Source: Certhia americana (Eukaryota; Chordata; Aves; Passeriformes; Certhiidae). Taken from it: 64,000 nt of DNA. The stretch lies in assembly GCA_018697195.1 (NCBI GenBank), contig CM031870.1, positions 1,608,000-1,671,999 on the forward strand, written 5' to 3'. Shown piece by piece: positions 1 through 10,333 of the stretch; the stretch's first letter is position 1; the number at the start of each line of letters is the position of its first letter. The notes beneath the pieces were generated by a model. It saw nothing but the letters and a program-made list of their open reading frames with translations, was not told where the DNA came from and ran no database searches. A program made the translations under genes and the position numbers.

Positions 1-288
1 GAATGAGGTAAAGCGTTTGATATCACAAGTCAGTGGGACTGGTATTTCCAGGAGTGAACAGGGGTTGTGAGTAGAAATAGCTGCCCCAGATCAAGCCCTG
101 GCTCCTCACAGTTTTCAGCTGATTGCTTCTCTCATTGGGAGGTTGAGCAGGCCCAGGTGAAAAAAGGGATCTGGAGAGGAGACCTCCTTAGCAGCTCCCA
201 CTCCCAAAGCTCCACATCTCCCAGGGATACATGGGTGATGTTAATTATGAGTTCCTGCTTTTAAGAGCCCTTGTTTTCTCCCCAACAG
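1..288 (+). other. PEMT: PEMT intron (3' part)
   Basis: This is non-coding sequence upstream of the first visible PEMT exon, ending in a polypyrimidine tract and the AG at 287-288. I see nothing else in it. Confidence 0.8.
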
Positions 289-434
289 CTTCACAGAAGC
301 CATGAAGAGCCAGCCGAAGCTGGAGGGTTGGGACTGGCACTGGACCTACTACTCAGGCTTGGCCATCTCAGCTGTAGGGACCTTGTTTGTCATCTCCAGC
401 TTCTTAGCACTGGGATTCACTGGGACATTCCTAG
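289..434 (+). CDS. PEMT: PEMT coding exon a
   Basis: Acceptor AG at 287-288 follows a pyrimidine-rich tract, and the donor is GTAAGC at 435. The exon begins with the last base of a codon whose first two bases lie in an exon outside the window. It encodes [10 protein letters not shown], a Trp-rich loop, then a hydrophobic segment ending FTGTFLG, where the last Gly codon is completed in the next exon. It holds the place of the human GxG motif. Confidence 0.93.
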
Positions 435-3400
435 GTAAGCACTGAAAATCCAACAGCTTTACCAGAAAGTGCATTTAATCCTTGCAAGGATCTCTTGCAG
501 GGGCAGAGTCCTGTGGGAATTTCCTCGTCCTTGCCTTCAGGGCTGTTAGATTTGTCATTACGATACCAAAGCATGACCCAATCCTGCTGTTACCTCAGTT
601 ACCTCGCACAGAGGGGAAAGCACAGTGGTTTTATTCAGCAAATCACATCACCTCCAGCATCAGGCCTGGAGGTTTGGAGCACAGCTGCTCATCTGCCAGC
701 CCAAACACCTTCCAGAAAAGGGACCCCAAGTTCAAGCCCTCACAAGTGGCATTGGCACAACGGGTGTGAGCTGTCCAGCAGTCCTGCTCCGAGCTCCCAC
801 CTGCTCATCACACGTGCTGAGGCAGGCTGTTGTTTGCTCTCCCCTCTGCAATAAACCTGATGTTCGTTGACAGATCCTTTTATCTGCCGCTTTATGGCAG
901 AAGGCATTTTCCACTGTGCCTGCTTTCACATTTAGAACGTAATTCTGTTAGCATTGTTGACTCTGAAAACATGCCAGTATGTGTGGAATTCATAAAAATA
1001 AAGTAGAGACAGGAACAATAAATATCCAAGGAAAGGGGCAGCTCCTGCTGGCTGAAATAATCACAGCCCCAGCTTTGACACCTCATTTAGGCTGTGCTTT
1101 TGCAAGTGCTTTACAAACCAAATTCAATTAGCTCCTGTGGCGTCGCTAGGAAGAAGAGAGGGACGTAATAAGCCTTCCTGGTTTCAAGTGGAGTTGCAAA
1201 GAAATGTGTTGAGTTGGCTGAAATCCTGCTGCCAGAAATAGAGCTCAGCACTCCTAAACATGTGCCCTCACCTTCCATGTGCAGCCTCGCTCCTGGCCCC
1301 CTGTCACACCCCTGTCCTTCAGCTACCGGGCACCAGCATCCCCCAAAATCACCGGCAGCCCCCCAAAGTGATGTTGTGCCTGTGAAGACATGTCCAGAAA
1401 GGCCAGGCACAGGAGTACCCGTCAGCAAGAGCTGCTTGAACGCTCCTGAAGTTCAGCCAGATCTGCAGCTGTTTACGTAAAACCTGATTCATCCGACCAG
1501 GAGGATCCACTGGACTTGAACCGCTGGGAAAAAGCAAACAAGTGAGTCAGGCTCAGCGTAAGAGGTGAGAGGGCCCTGTCCCTCGGATCTGTGTCCCCCG
1601 AAGCAGGGGAGAGGTGGGTGTTAGTGGTCCATATAAGGCATTTCTGCACCATCCTCTTGGCTGGGGAGGCTCTCCCTGCCACCACTGTCCTGGACTGACA
1701 CAGCAAGGACCAGCTCTCTCTGTTAGCGGGGCATGACGTGAGCTCTGCACCAGGGCAGAGCTGAGTCAGGGTGGGGACATGCCAGGACCACGTACCAGTG
1801 CAGCCAGGCTGGCTCAGGACCTCTGCAGCATTGAGGCATGGCCCAGCTGGAGCCCCACAGAGGATCCATCCTTGGATTGCCAACATCTTCTCCACTCCAC
1901 ACAAGCCCCATGAGTCCAAGTCAGCAAACTCTTAATGGAGAATGTCCCTCAGCGTGGTTTGTTACCCAGCCACGGGGAAGACAACAGGTCTGCAGGTCTC
2001 TGAGGACCTCGTGTGGGATATTCTCTTGCTCAGGACTCTCTCAGGACTGGTACTTCCAACATCCGTGCAGGATTTTAGTGCTGCCCTGGTGCTGCAGGAG
2101 GAGCAAGGACTCCAGATAGCAAAGGACTGCACTGCTTTGGCAGGGAGGAGCATCCAGATTCTTCTCACTGTCGACATCTGAGCTCAAGAGAAGTTTTGAG
2201 AGAGACTCTGACACTCAGGCACTTCAAAAATCACTGGAGCTGGATTTTGACCCTTTGTGGGTTTTTCTACAGCAGTGAGGGTTGAACCAGGCAGAGCACA
2301 GGGCTGCCTGTTGAATGCCTTCCTTCCAGCACATTTAGGCTTTGGAGCAGCTGCAGAACACTTTGTCTCTCTAGTGTGGGCTAAATGGTGCAGTGGGAGC
2401 TGTGTGAGTCACCCTTCTCCAGCAGCCTGGCTGTGCCACCCCATCTCCAGCACAGCAGCACCAGCTCCAGGTGCTGTTTGCAGCAGCTGGATGTGGCCCC
2501 TCTCCCTGGCAGAGCCATCCCTGTTGTCCTGTCTCCATGCTGTGCCCTCACTGGGATTCAGGCATCCTTTCAGCATCACTTCAGCACCCTCCTTGTTTGT
2601 ACTGTTTCCCAAAAAACACAGTGATGAGGGCTTGGCTTATCTCAAGGCTGAGGACATGGAGAGGCTGCTTTGCCTTCCTGAGCCCATCTGCCTCATACCC
2701 CAGAGATATTTCTTCCAACACTGACCAAGATTTCAAGTCAATCTGACTTGACTGAAGAAGAAGAAGAAGAAGAAGAAGAAGAAGAAGAAGAAGAAGAAGA
2801 AGAAGAAGAAGNNNNNNNNNNAGAAGAAGAAGAAGAAGAAGAAGAAGAAGAAGAAGAAGAAGAAGAAGCCAACAACTCTCTGGGGTGAAGCAGAGGTGGT
2901 GCTTCAGCCCAGGTCAGGCTCCAGGGATTCTGGAGGACCTTGCAGAGTGCACTAAATGGCTTTTTGCTGCTGTGATCCCACCCTGTGCAATGAGATGGCT
3001 GCACAGCAAAAAATAGCTCAAATTAGATGCCAAAGTGCCTGAGCTTGGCAAGGAACTGATTCCTGATTTGAGAGCTCATTGAAGGCACAGGAGATGCCCA
3101 GGGTGATGCTGTGCAACACAATGCACAGTTCTGTCCCTAAACACCTCTCTGAACATAAACACATAGAAACCACCTCTCTGGTGGTCATGTTCATTGGCCT
3201 GTGCAGGTTTAGAGGCAGAGATTACGTTGGAAAAGCTCCTGGGGAGCTGCCTGTGTGCTCCTGCTCGTGGGGAGCCTGCCTGGAGGGTTGCACAGCCCCC
3301 CCAGTGCTGGGTACAGATAAGCCCCTGCCAGCCCCACAGACCCAGGGCTTTGTGTGAACCTCCTCAGAGCCAGTGCCATGTGGGGAGCGAGGTGTGCAGC

Positions 3401-6400
3401 TCAAATGCGAGGGCGGGCAGGGGATAATGAAGCATTTTGACACATAAGAAAGCACAGAACTGGCTGTGGCAGGGGGTGATGTGTTCTTTCTACCAGAACA
3501 ATCTCGGAGATGTATTGCCAAGTAACTGTGAGAACATATAGTATGAATACAAGGCAATTATCTCACTTAGTGGCCTGCAGTTAATGCCCAAAAGCATTGT
3601 GTAATTGGGCAGGGGCTGTTTATCCTTAGAAATAAATGTTTTAGCACCATGTGAGGTCAAAGAAATTACACTACGATCCAGGTAATAATAATAACCTTGA
3701 ATAGTTTGAACTCCTGTAATGGCTTTCATCTGGATTTGTGAGCCCTTTCTCACCATACATTAATCCTCACCACCCTCTGTGCTCCAAGAAAGACTGATGT
3801 TATGATCACAATAGCACCAGGAGGGATAGAGGAGACTTGCCCAAGGTCAGGGAAGGGGCTGGCAGCAGAGCTGGGAACACAGCCTGGGGTGGTGGCACTG
3901 CCCTGGGCTCAGGGACTGGCTGCTCCTCACGGGTCAGTGCTTTTGCAGTGGACATGGAGCATGGATAGTGCAGTGGACAGAAGGGAACAGAGCTGGGGAA
4001 GGGTCTGGAGTACCAGGAGTAGCTGAAATAGCTGGGGGTGGGCTCAGCTTGGAGAAAAGGAGGCTCAGGGGGAACCTTTTGGCTCTCCACAACTCTCTGA
4101 CAAGAGGGTGCAGCCAGAGAGAGGTCAGGCTCTGCTCCCAGGCAACAAGGGACAGGGAAAGAGGAAATGACCTCAAGTTGTACCAGGGGATGTTTACATT
4201 TGATGTCAGGAAAAAGTTCTTCACCAAAGGAGGTGTCAAGCCCTGGCACAGGCTGCCCAGGGCAGTGGAAGGATTTGAAAGTCCTGTGGATGTGATGCTT
4301 TGTGGTCTCACTTGTAAGACCAGCAGGACCAGAGATCTGCATCCTGGCCCTTTGCCCCCCTGAAATGTTGCTCACGAGCTGCACATCTCTTTGTCATTTC
4401 TTTTCCAAGCTCCTTTCAGGAGGGTGGAAGGATTACTCCAAGGTAGATGGGAAGCTGGTTGGGTGCTGACAGTTCTGAAAGCTTTCCTCATTACAGATGA
4501 CAATCACCCATTATCATCATCATCCTTGTGCTGATAACTGAGTGTTTGGTAGGCAGAGGTGCTATTTTCTGAAATTCTGAGAAATTCTTTGAACTATGAG
4601 GTAAGGGTGACATTATGGATGGGGACATTTGGTCGTGATGGTCATGATTATAACAACTCCAAACACCATTACACAGCACTGGGTTTATTTTCACATTAAA
4701 TGGATTTGATCCCATGCACTTGCTTCCTTGTGGAGTGGCATTTGACAGGCAATTTTACAAATGAGAAAACCAGAATGAACCAGCTGGGACCTCGGGAGCT
4801 GTGTCCTGATGAGGGACATGGTTGCTGTAACATTGCAGTGCAGGAACCTTCCTCGTGGGCAAAGAGCCATTCCTGGAAAAGCTGATAGACACAGAGTAAA
4901 CAAACAACTTTTTTGTTGCAGTTTCCTCAGCCTGTGGAAGTAAGTCAGTGCAGAAACCCTTTGCTGTGTATCCCTGGCAGGGATACCCTGTGGCACAAGG
5001 AGGGGACCAGTGTGCCAAAGCCCCCCCTCCATGACTCCCAATTTCATGGAGCCTAACCAGAAGCTCTCTGCTTGCTCTTAGGTGATTACTTTGGCATCCT
5101 GATGGAGGAGAAAGTGACCAGCTTCCCCTTCAGCATCCTGGATAATCCCATGTACTGGGGCAGCACAGCCATTTACCTGGGCTGGTCCCTCATGTGAGTA
5201 CGTGCCCCTACAAACACCTCTGGTTGTAGGGCGAGTGTGGGATCTCTTGGCAGGCCATGAGGTGCCAGGGTGCATTGGGGGGCCCAAAAGGCACTCTGTG
5301 ATGGCAGAGAAAGTGCAGCATGCCCTGACTTCTGGCTCCCTGGCTATTTTTGTACGTGGAAAGTCTTGTGCTGTCTCGAAACACTGGCAGCATTTGTTGT
5401 AGAAGAATAAATAGCGGCCAAGTGCTGGGGGAGAGGAGGCATCAGCAAACACTCCGCAGCTGAACGAGGTCCTTGGCAGGCTCTGCACGTGGAAAAATCA
5501 ACACTCAGGGCCAAATTCATGTAGGGTGTCACTCGGCAGGGGCAGGGCACTGGTACTGGGGAGCAGTGTGACCCTGCAATTAGTCTGAAAAAAGAAAAAC
5601 AAGCCAAACCACCCTTTCCCCCAGCCCACGGTGATAACACTTCCGAAACACTCCTTGTGTGATACAACATAGCTTAATAGCCTGCTTAGGAGGAAATGAA
5701 TAGGCTGTAATTTAGCAGCAAATGAGCAATATACTCTATTCAGTGTAACAAGTTTGATGTGGTTTTCATTTAATATCACATTTTATTTATTTGCCCAGGA
5801 GAAAAAAACAAACCTGGCTGTGTTACTTCAGAAGGCCATGGAGTGTTGCAGGCCATTATCACTGGCTGTTTTGCACTGGTGCTCCTGACTGTGACCACCT
5901 CTCCTCTGCTTGGGTGGAAAAAATGAAGTGCTTTGCCACTTTCTGGTCATTTTTTCAGCCATGTGTGCAGCCCCTGGTAATAAGTAAAGCTGATGGTTTC
6001 TCTCCTGTCTCCACTGAGCCTTGTTGCTGTTAGTTCTGCACTTGAAATCCCCACCCTGGTGCTGTCAGGGTTGCTGCATGAGGCTGTTTCCCTTCCTGGC
6101 AGAGCCACAATGCTGGATGGGGTTTAAATCCTGAGAAATGGTGCAGGAGAGCCAAAGGGAGCCAGTGCTGGGCATGAGAGTTGGCCACAGGGTCTGCAGC
6201 AGCACCATGGAATCATGGATATTGCTGTGGGAAGTGGGGCAGAGCTGGGGCAGGATGAGCCCACACACACCAGGACCCCCACAACAGCACAGAAGTAGGG
6301 ATTTGACCAGAAGGAGTTATAGGGAGATCTTTATTTGTTTTAAAATCAGCATCAAACTACTTCCTAAAACTTTTGCAGAATCCACTGAACCTTCCTGACC

Positions 6401-9400
6401 TGTTTCTGTGGCAGAATCCCTTCTTCACCCCTCTCATTGTGATCTACCACCACAATTCTGGGCAGGAGCAGCTCGAAGCAGCTCAGGATAGCAGTGATTG
6501 CCTCCTTTTTCTCGTTAAAAGGCTGCCACCATTAAGCCCAGCGAGGTGTGACAAATAATTGCTGTGAACAAATTGCTGGAGCTGTGCAAAGTGGCACCAA
6601 GGCACCACCCACCTGCCTGGGGGAAGCTCAGCCCAGCCCTTCTCACGGTGGTTTTGGCTGTTTCTCTTCCCTGGGACCTCAGTTCATACAATCACAGAAT
6701 CATTTAGGTTGGAAAAGAATTATAAGATCATCGAGTCCAAGCATTAACACAGCACTGCCACGATCAGCACTAAAACATGTCCCCAAATGCCACATTTACA
6801 TGGCTTTTAGACTCCTCCAGGGATGGTGACTCCACCACTGCCCTGGGCAACATTGCCAGGGAAGAAATTTTCCCAATATCCAACCTAAACCTCCTGTGGG
6901 GCAACTTGAGACCATTTCCTCTTTTCCTGTTTCTTGAATCTCTGGCTTCACCCTTCTGTCAGGGAGCTGGAGAGAGTAAGAAAGTTCCCCTTGAGCCTCC
7001 TTTTCTCCAGACTGAGCCCCCCCTTCTCCCTCAGCTGCTCCTGGTGCTCCAGACCCATGCCCAGCTCTGTTCCCTTCTCTGGACACCTTCCACTGGCTGA
7101 TTTTTTGGGAGTCCACACTTTCTCCTGAGGTCCCAGGGCTTTCAGAAGATGTCAGGTGTCTGCCCTCAGAGGCCAGAGCTGATGTCCCATCTCCGTGGCA
7201 GCAGGAGGGATGCTGAAGGAATCCTCCAGCTGTCTGATTCTGGCCAGACCTAAAACACAGAGCACATTTGATGATGCATCAAACTCCTCATCAGAACCCA
7301 AAGGATTGATCCGTTCTCATCCATAAGGGTTGAAAACACATCACATCAACCAGCCTGTCCTCTGACTCCAGTCCAGCCTTAAAAGCACCAGGTGGGGTGA
7401 TAACCCACAGCCATGGGGAGCTGCAGCAAGGCTGGGGACAGACAGACTTCTTACCCCCAAAAAAAAAGTTCTGCCAGGACAACAAAACCTTCCTGACTGA
7501 TTCATCGTCGCTGCTGCAATCAGATGTGGCCCAATATGTAGGTCAGACTCGTAAGAGGACAGGAACAGTTCACCCAAATGCTGCTCATCACCTGTGTCGA
7601 GCAGCCTCATTTCTCCTGCGAGACAAATGGAGCATTCAGTGTGTGGGGACAGCTTTGTGTGCCTCTGGTAGGGAAGTGTTCTAACTCACAGCAAACAGGC
7701 TGTGTAAATCAGAGCTGGAGCTGCAGCCAAATGATGCAATTAGAGGTCTTGCTGTCAACAAACAATCATGTAAATTTGTTCTCTCTGATAGGAATCAAGA
7801 AGGAGACATGACTAAGCATGTAATAGCAGGAGCTTGGGAGAGAAGGAAGTTGCCCAAAGCTTCTTAATGAGGGGAAAAGTTATAGAGAATGAAAATGGTG
7901 AAAAGGTGGAGATTTGTGGGTGCCTCTCCAGGGATTGATGAGGCTGGGTGGTACCTGAAAGTGGCTGCAGTATGAGGTTTAGGTAGTTCAGTCTCTCTCT
8001 GCAGGTGTGTTTTCCCAGCAGCACAAGTCACCTTGCACCAGGCTTGTGGGTTGTTTATCCTCATTAAATCACAGAATGGTTTGGGTTGGCAGAAACTTGA
8101 AAGCTTATCTTGATTGTCCCCCTTTGTTAGGACACTGGTGATTGCCTTTAACTGCTGGGGGCAGCTCTGAGAGGGATGAGAGCTGGCTGCCAGCAAATAA
8201 AGTATTTAGCTGGTCCTTAGTGGGCAAATGTGCAAGGCCAGGCTGGACAGGGTTTGGAGCAGGCTGGGATTGTGGAAGGTGTCCCTGCCCATGGCAGGGA
8301 GTGGGATGAGATGAGCTTTCAGATCCTTTCAGTCGAAACCATTCTGTGATTCTACAATTTGGTGACCTCTCTCTTCAGAGCAGGAGGTGAGGAGGATTTT
8401 TGGTCCCAAATCTGTGGCCTCTGCTAAAAGGAACAGCCACCTCATTGCATCCTCAGTTCTTGATCATCTCTCCAGACAACAACAGACAGAACAAGAGGAC
8501 ACAGTCTCAGGCTGCGTCAAGGGAAATATAGGATGGATATTAGGAAAAAGTTTTTTGCAGGAAGAGTGATAAAGTATTGGAATGGCCTGCCTGGGAGGTG
8601 GTGGAGTCACCATCCCTGGGTGTATTTAAAAAAAGACTGGATGTGGCACTCAGTGCCATGGTCTAGTTGGGGTGTCAGAGCATGGGTTGGACTTGATGAT
8701 CTTGAAGGTCTTTTCCAACCTAGAAATTCTGTGATTCTGTGATTCTGTAACCAGACAGTGAGGAGCAGTGGGTGGCATCGGTCCCCCGTGCTGTGCCTGG
8801 TGACATCTCTCTGGAGGACACATTCCTGAAGCACCTTGAAATGGGTTTAAAAGTGAACCAAGCCCCCAACACCCAGCCTTGATGCAGCACCCACCCCAGC
8901 ACCCTTCCCAGGGCAGGAATGGACCTTCCCATCCCTTTCCATCCCCATCCCTGCACTGGCTGAGCCATCACTTGGGTGTGTACCATGCTGTACACTGCTC
9001 TGGCTGCCTGGTGTCCCCTGTACCCTGGGTGGCCCATCTTTTTGGGACATCAGGCATTTCCCTCAGAGCACAGGCTGGGAACTGCAGCCGTATGTCAGCA
9101 GCTGCTCAGCCCTTAAACATCCCTGTAATCTCAGGGTTTAGCATCAAAGCAGGAAGAGACGTGCAGGGATCAGACATAAAAGAAGTCACTGAAGTAGGCT
9201 GGGGAAGAGTTTTTGCCAAGTAACATCTGTCTAAGACAGTTAACATTAAGCACAAAAAAAAAAAAACCCAAAAAAAAAAAAAAAACAAAAAAAAAACCCC
9301 AACCCTTTTGTTTGCTTCTGTTTAATGATGGAGCTTGAGCTCTCTGCAGCCCAGTGTCTCATTTTACTTTCTCACCCAGGTCTTGCATAAGCTCGTGTAC

Positions 9401-10333
9401 TTACCTGATCTTTTCCTTCTCTTTCAAAACAGGCATGCCAGCCCAGCTGGCCTTTTGCTGACAGCTGTAGTGGCAATTTCCTACACAATTGCTGTGCTGT
9501 ATGAGGGGTGAGTAGCTGTGCAGAGCTGGAGAGCTTCTAATTATTTCTACCAGCTTTAACTCTCGAGGTTTCAGAGAACTGCACAAGTAGAGATGTTTTT
9601 TTCCCAATTAGTTCAGCGGGGAAGAAGGAAAACAGAGGATTATTTTTCAATTGTTTTGATAATGGGCAGATTCCACTTTGAAACTATTCGCTGAGTTCTA
9701 GGAACATTTGTGTGGGTTTTTTATTTTTATCAAAATGACCTTTTTTCCTTTTGGGTGCCAGATTCTGTCTATAGAAGAACAATAAGGAAGGCAGTGAGAG
9801 GACTCATTGTGTCTTCAGAAGAGCCCCCTACAAGCAGCACTTGTATTTTGTAGTTCCTTGGATGGGCTTCTCTGCTGTTTTGCACCACAATAGCCCAGCC
9901 AGCAGCACAGGATGGAGCAGCACAGAATAACTCCCAGAAGTAGCAGTTGTACTTCAGCAATGAAAGGTTTTGTGTTTGCAAGGGAGGAGAAAATGCAGAG
10001 AGCAATGGCCTACATGAGGGAGAGTCTGGATTTGTGCTGAGCCTTGCCCTGCTCAGCACAGGGATGATCCTGTAGCTGCTCCACAATCCAGAGAGGCTGA
10101 AACCAGGATAGCTACGGCACAGGAATAGTCAGGCTGTGCCAACCTGTGAAGGACAAATTTTGTAGGCCCAAAGATGAGCACTCAAATCAAACAGCCTTGA
10201 TTTTAATTCTTCCTTCTTTTGCCCCTCTCTTTTGTCTCTGCCCCCTCTCTCCCCAAATTCCCATCCTCCCAACTACAGGCCTTTCACAGAGGAAATCTAT
10301 CGGAGGAAGCAGATGGGAGTGAAGAGCAAATAG
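289..10333 (+). CDS. PEMT: Phosphatidylethanolamine N-methyltransferase, 3' part (four last coding exons)
   Basis: Coding exons are 289-434, 5082-5193, 9433-9507 and 10279-10333, all with AG acceptors and GT donors and consistent phase (129 codons including the TAG stop). The enzyme methylates phosphatidylethanolamine three times with S-adenosylmethionine to give phosphatidylcholine in ER and mitochondria-associated membranes. The visible 128 residues match the C-terminal two thirds of the roughly 199-residue vertebrate protein. They include hydrophobic segments around [16 protein letters not shown] and [18 protein letters not shown] and the well-conserved block [15 protein letters not shown]. 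The start and first membrane segments lie upstream of the window. Two positions reported as SAM-binding in the human enzyme differ here: the GxG motif reads AVG, and the Glu-Glu pair reads Glu-Gly, with the second residue built across the last exon junction. The protein ends in a basic tail, KSK. Identification is firm; activity cannot be judged from sequence. Confidence 0.93.
2754..2868. repeat. (AAG)n microsatellite with assembly gap
   Basis: About 35 near-perfect GAA/AAG units are interrupted by exactly ten N at 2812-2821, so the true length is unknown. One strand is all purine. The open frames of Glu/Lys or Ser runs across it are artefacts of the repeat. Confidence 0.97.
3815..3890 (+). 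repeat. MIR-like SINE fragment
   Basis: The stretch around GACTTGCCCAAGGTCA followed by GGCAGAGCTGGGAACA resembles the core and 3' part of the ancient MIR SINE as I remember it. It is degraded and lies just before a CR1 fragment. A repeat-library search would be decisive. Confidence 0.45.
3958..4300 (+). repeat. CR1 LINE fragment, sense orientation
   Basis: It contains typical CR1 3'-region phrases: GGGAACAGAGCTGGGGAAGG, AGGCTCAGGGGGAACCTT, GTCAGGAAAAAGTTCTTCAC and GGCACAGGCTGCCCAGGGCA. The family's terminal repeat (ATTCTGTGATTCTGTG) is missing, so the copy is cut at both ends. It is non-coding and old. Confidence 0.85.
4690..4790. repeat. Possible MIR/L2-type ancient repeat
   Basis: The phrase AATTTTACAAATGAGAAAAC resembles the conserved 'cattttacagatgaggaaac' segment of MIR/L2 elements. 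The match is short, so this is tentative. Confidence 0.3.
5082..5193 (+). CDS. PEMT: PEMT coding exon b
   Basis: Acceptor TTAG ends at 5081 and the donor is GTGAGT at 5194. The exon encodes [16 protein letters not shown] followed by [20 protein letters not shown], the best-conserved block of the family. It starts after the first base of a Gly codon and ends two bases into a Met codon. Confidence 0.95.
6688..7112 (-). repeat. CR1 LINE fragment, antisense
   Basis: It opens with AATCACAGAATCATTTAGGT, the reverse complement of the CR1 3' end. It then reads back through AGGGATGGTGACTCCACCAC, CCAGGGAAGAAATTTTCCC and CTCTGGACACCTTCCA. It is one of the longest CR1 pieces in the window, about 420 bases, and has no intact reading frame. 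Confidence 0.9.
8066..8190 (-). repeat. CR1 LINE 3' fragment, antisense
   Basis: It starts with AATCACAGAATGGTTTGGGT, the inverted 3' end of a CR1 copy, and fades out after about 120 bases. A second CR1 piece in the opposite orientation follows at 8230. Confidence 0.75.
8230..8357 (+). repeat. CR1 LINE 3' fragment, sense
   Basis: It contains AAGGCCAGGCTGGACAGGGT, GGTGTCCCTGCCCATGGCAG and the end ACCATTCTGTGATTCTAC, the usual 3' end of many avian CR1 copies. Confidence 0.88.
8515..8746 (+). repeat. CR1 LINE 3' fragment with terminal octamer repeats
   Basis: It runs from GGATGGATATTAGGAAAAAG through TGGTGGAGTCACCATCCCTG and GTTGGACTTGATGATCTTGA to the short direct repeat ATTCTGTGATTCTGTGATTC. 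That terminal repeat is the diagnostic CR1 3' end. Its clear ending and low divergence suggest a younger copy than its neighbours. Confidence 0.93.
9253..9298. repeat. A-rich low-complexity stretch
   Basis: There are three A runs of 10 to 17 bases separated by short C-containing breaks, in the intron before PEMT exon c. It may be a degraded retrotransposon tail, but no element body is recognised next to it. Confidence 0.8.
9433..9507 (+). CDS. PEMT: PEMT coding exon c
   Basis: Acceptor ACAG ends at 9432 and the donor is GTGAGT at 9508. The 75-base exon completes Met, then encodes [17 protein letters not shown] and TIAVLYE, the last membrane segment. It ends with GG, so the residue after the Glu is glycine whatever the first base of the next exon. 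The human enzyme has Glu there. Confidence 0.93.
9508..10278 (+). other. PEMT: PEMT last intron
   Basis: This 771-base intron ends in a long pyrimidine-rich tract (about 10206-10276), a strong splice acceptor context. I see no repeat or other gene in it. Confidence 0.85.
10279..10333 (+). CDS. PEMT: PEMT last coding exon
   Basis: Acceptor ACAG ends at 10278. The exon encodes [17 protein letters not shown] and the stop TAG at 10331-10333. The PFTxEIYR core matches the mammalian C-terminus. Six bases after the stop there is a good donor match, CAGGTACGT, so the 3' UTR may continue across an intron. Confidence 0.93.

Larger units (their letters stand above)
435..5081 (+). other. PEMT: PEMT intron
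   Basis: This 4.6 kb intron lies between exons a and b. It holds the (AAG)n microsatellite with a small gap, a CR1 fragment and two MIR-like patches, each listed separately. I see no conserved coding segment in it. Confidence 0.85.
5194..9432 (+). other. PEMT: PEMT intron
   Basis: This 4.2 kb intron holds four CR1 fragments between 6688 and 8746 and an A-rich stretch at 9253-9298. I see no coding sequence in it. Confidence 0.85.

Noticed and set aside
2738..3004. Poly-Ser / poly-Glu frame
   Set aside because: Translation of the (AAG)n microsatellite across ten N in a PEMT intron.
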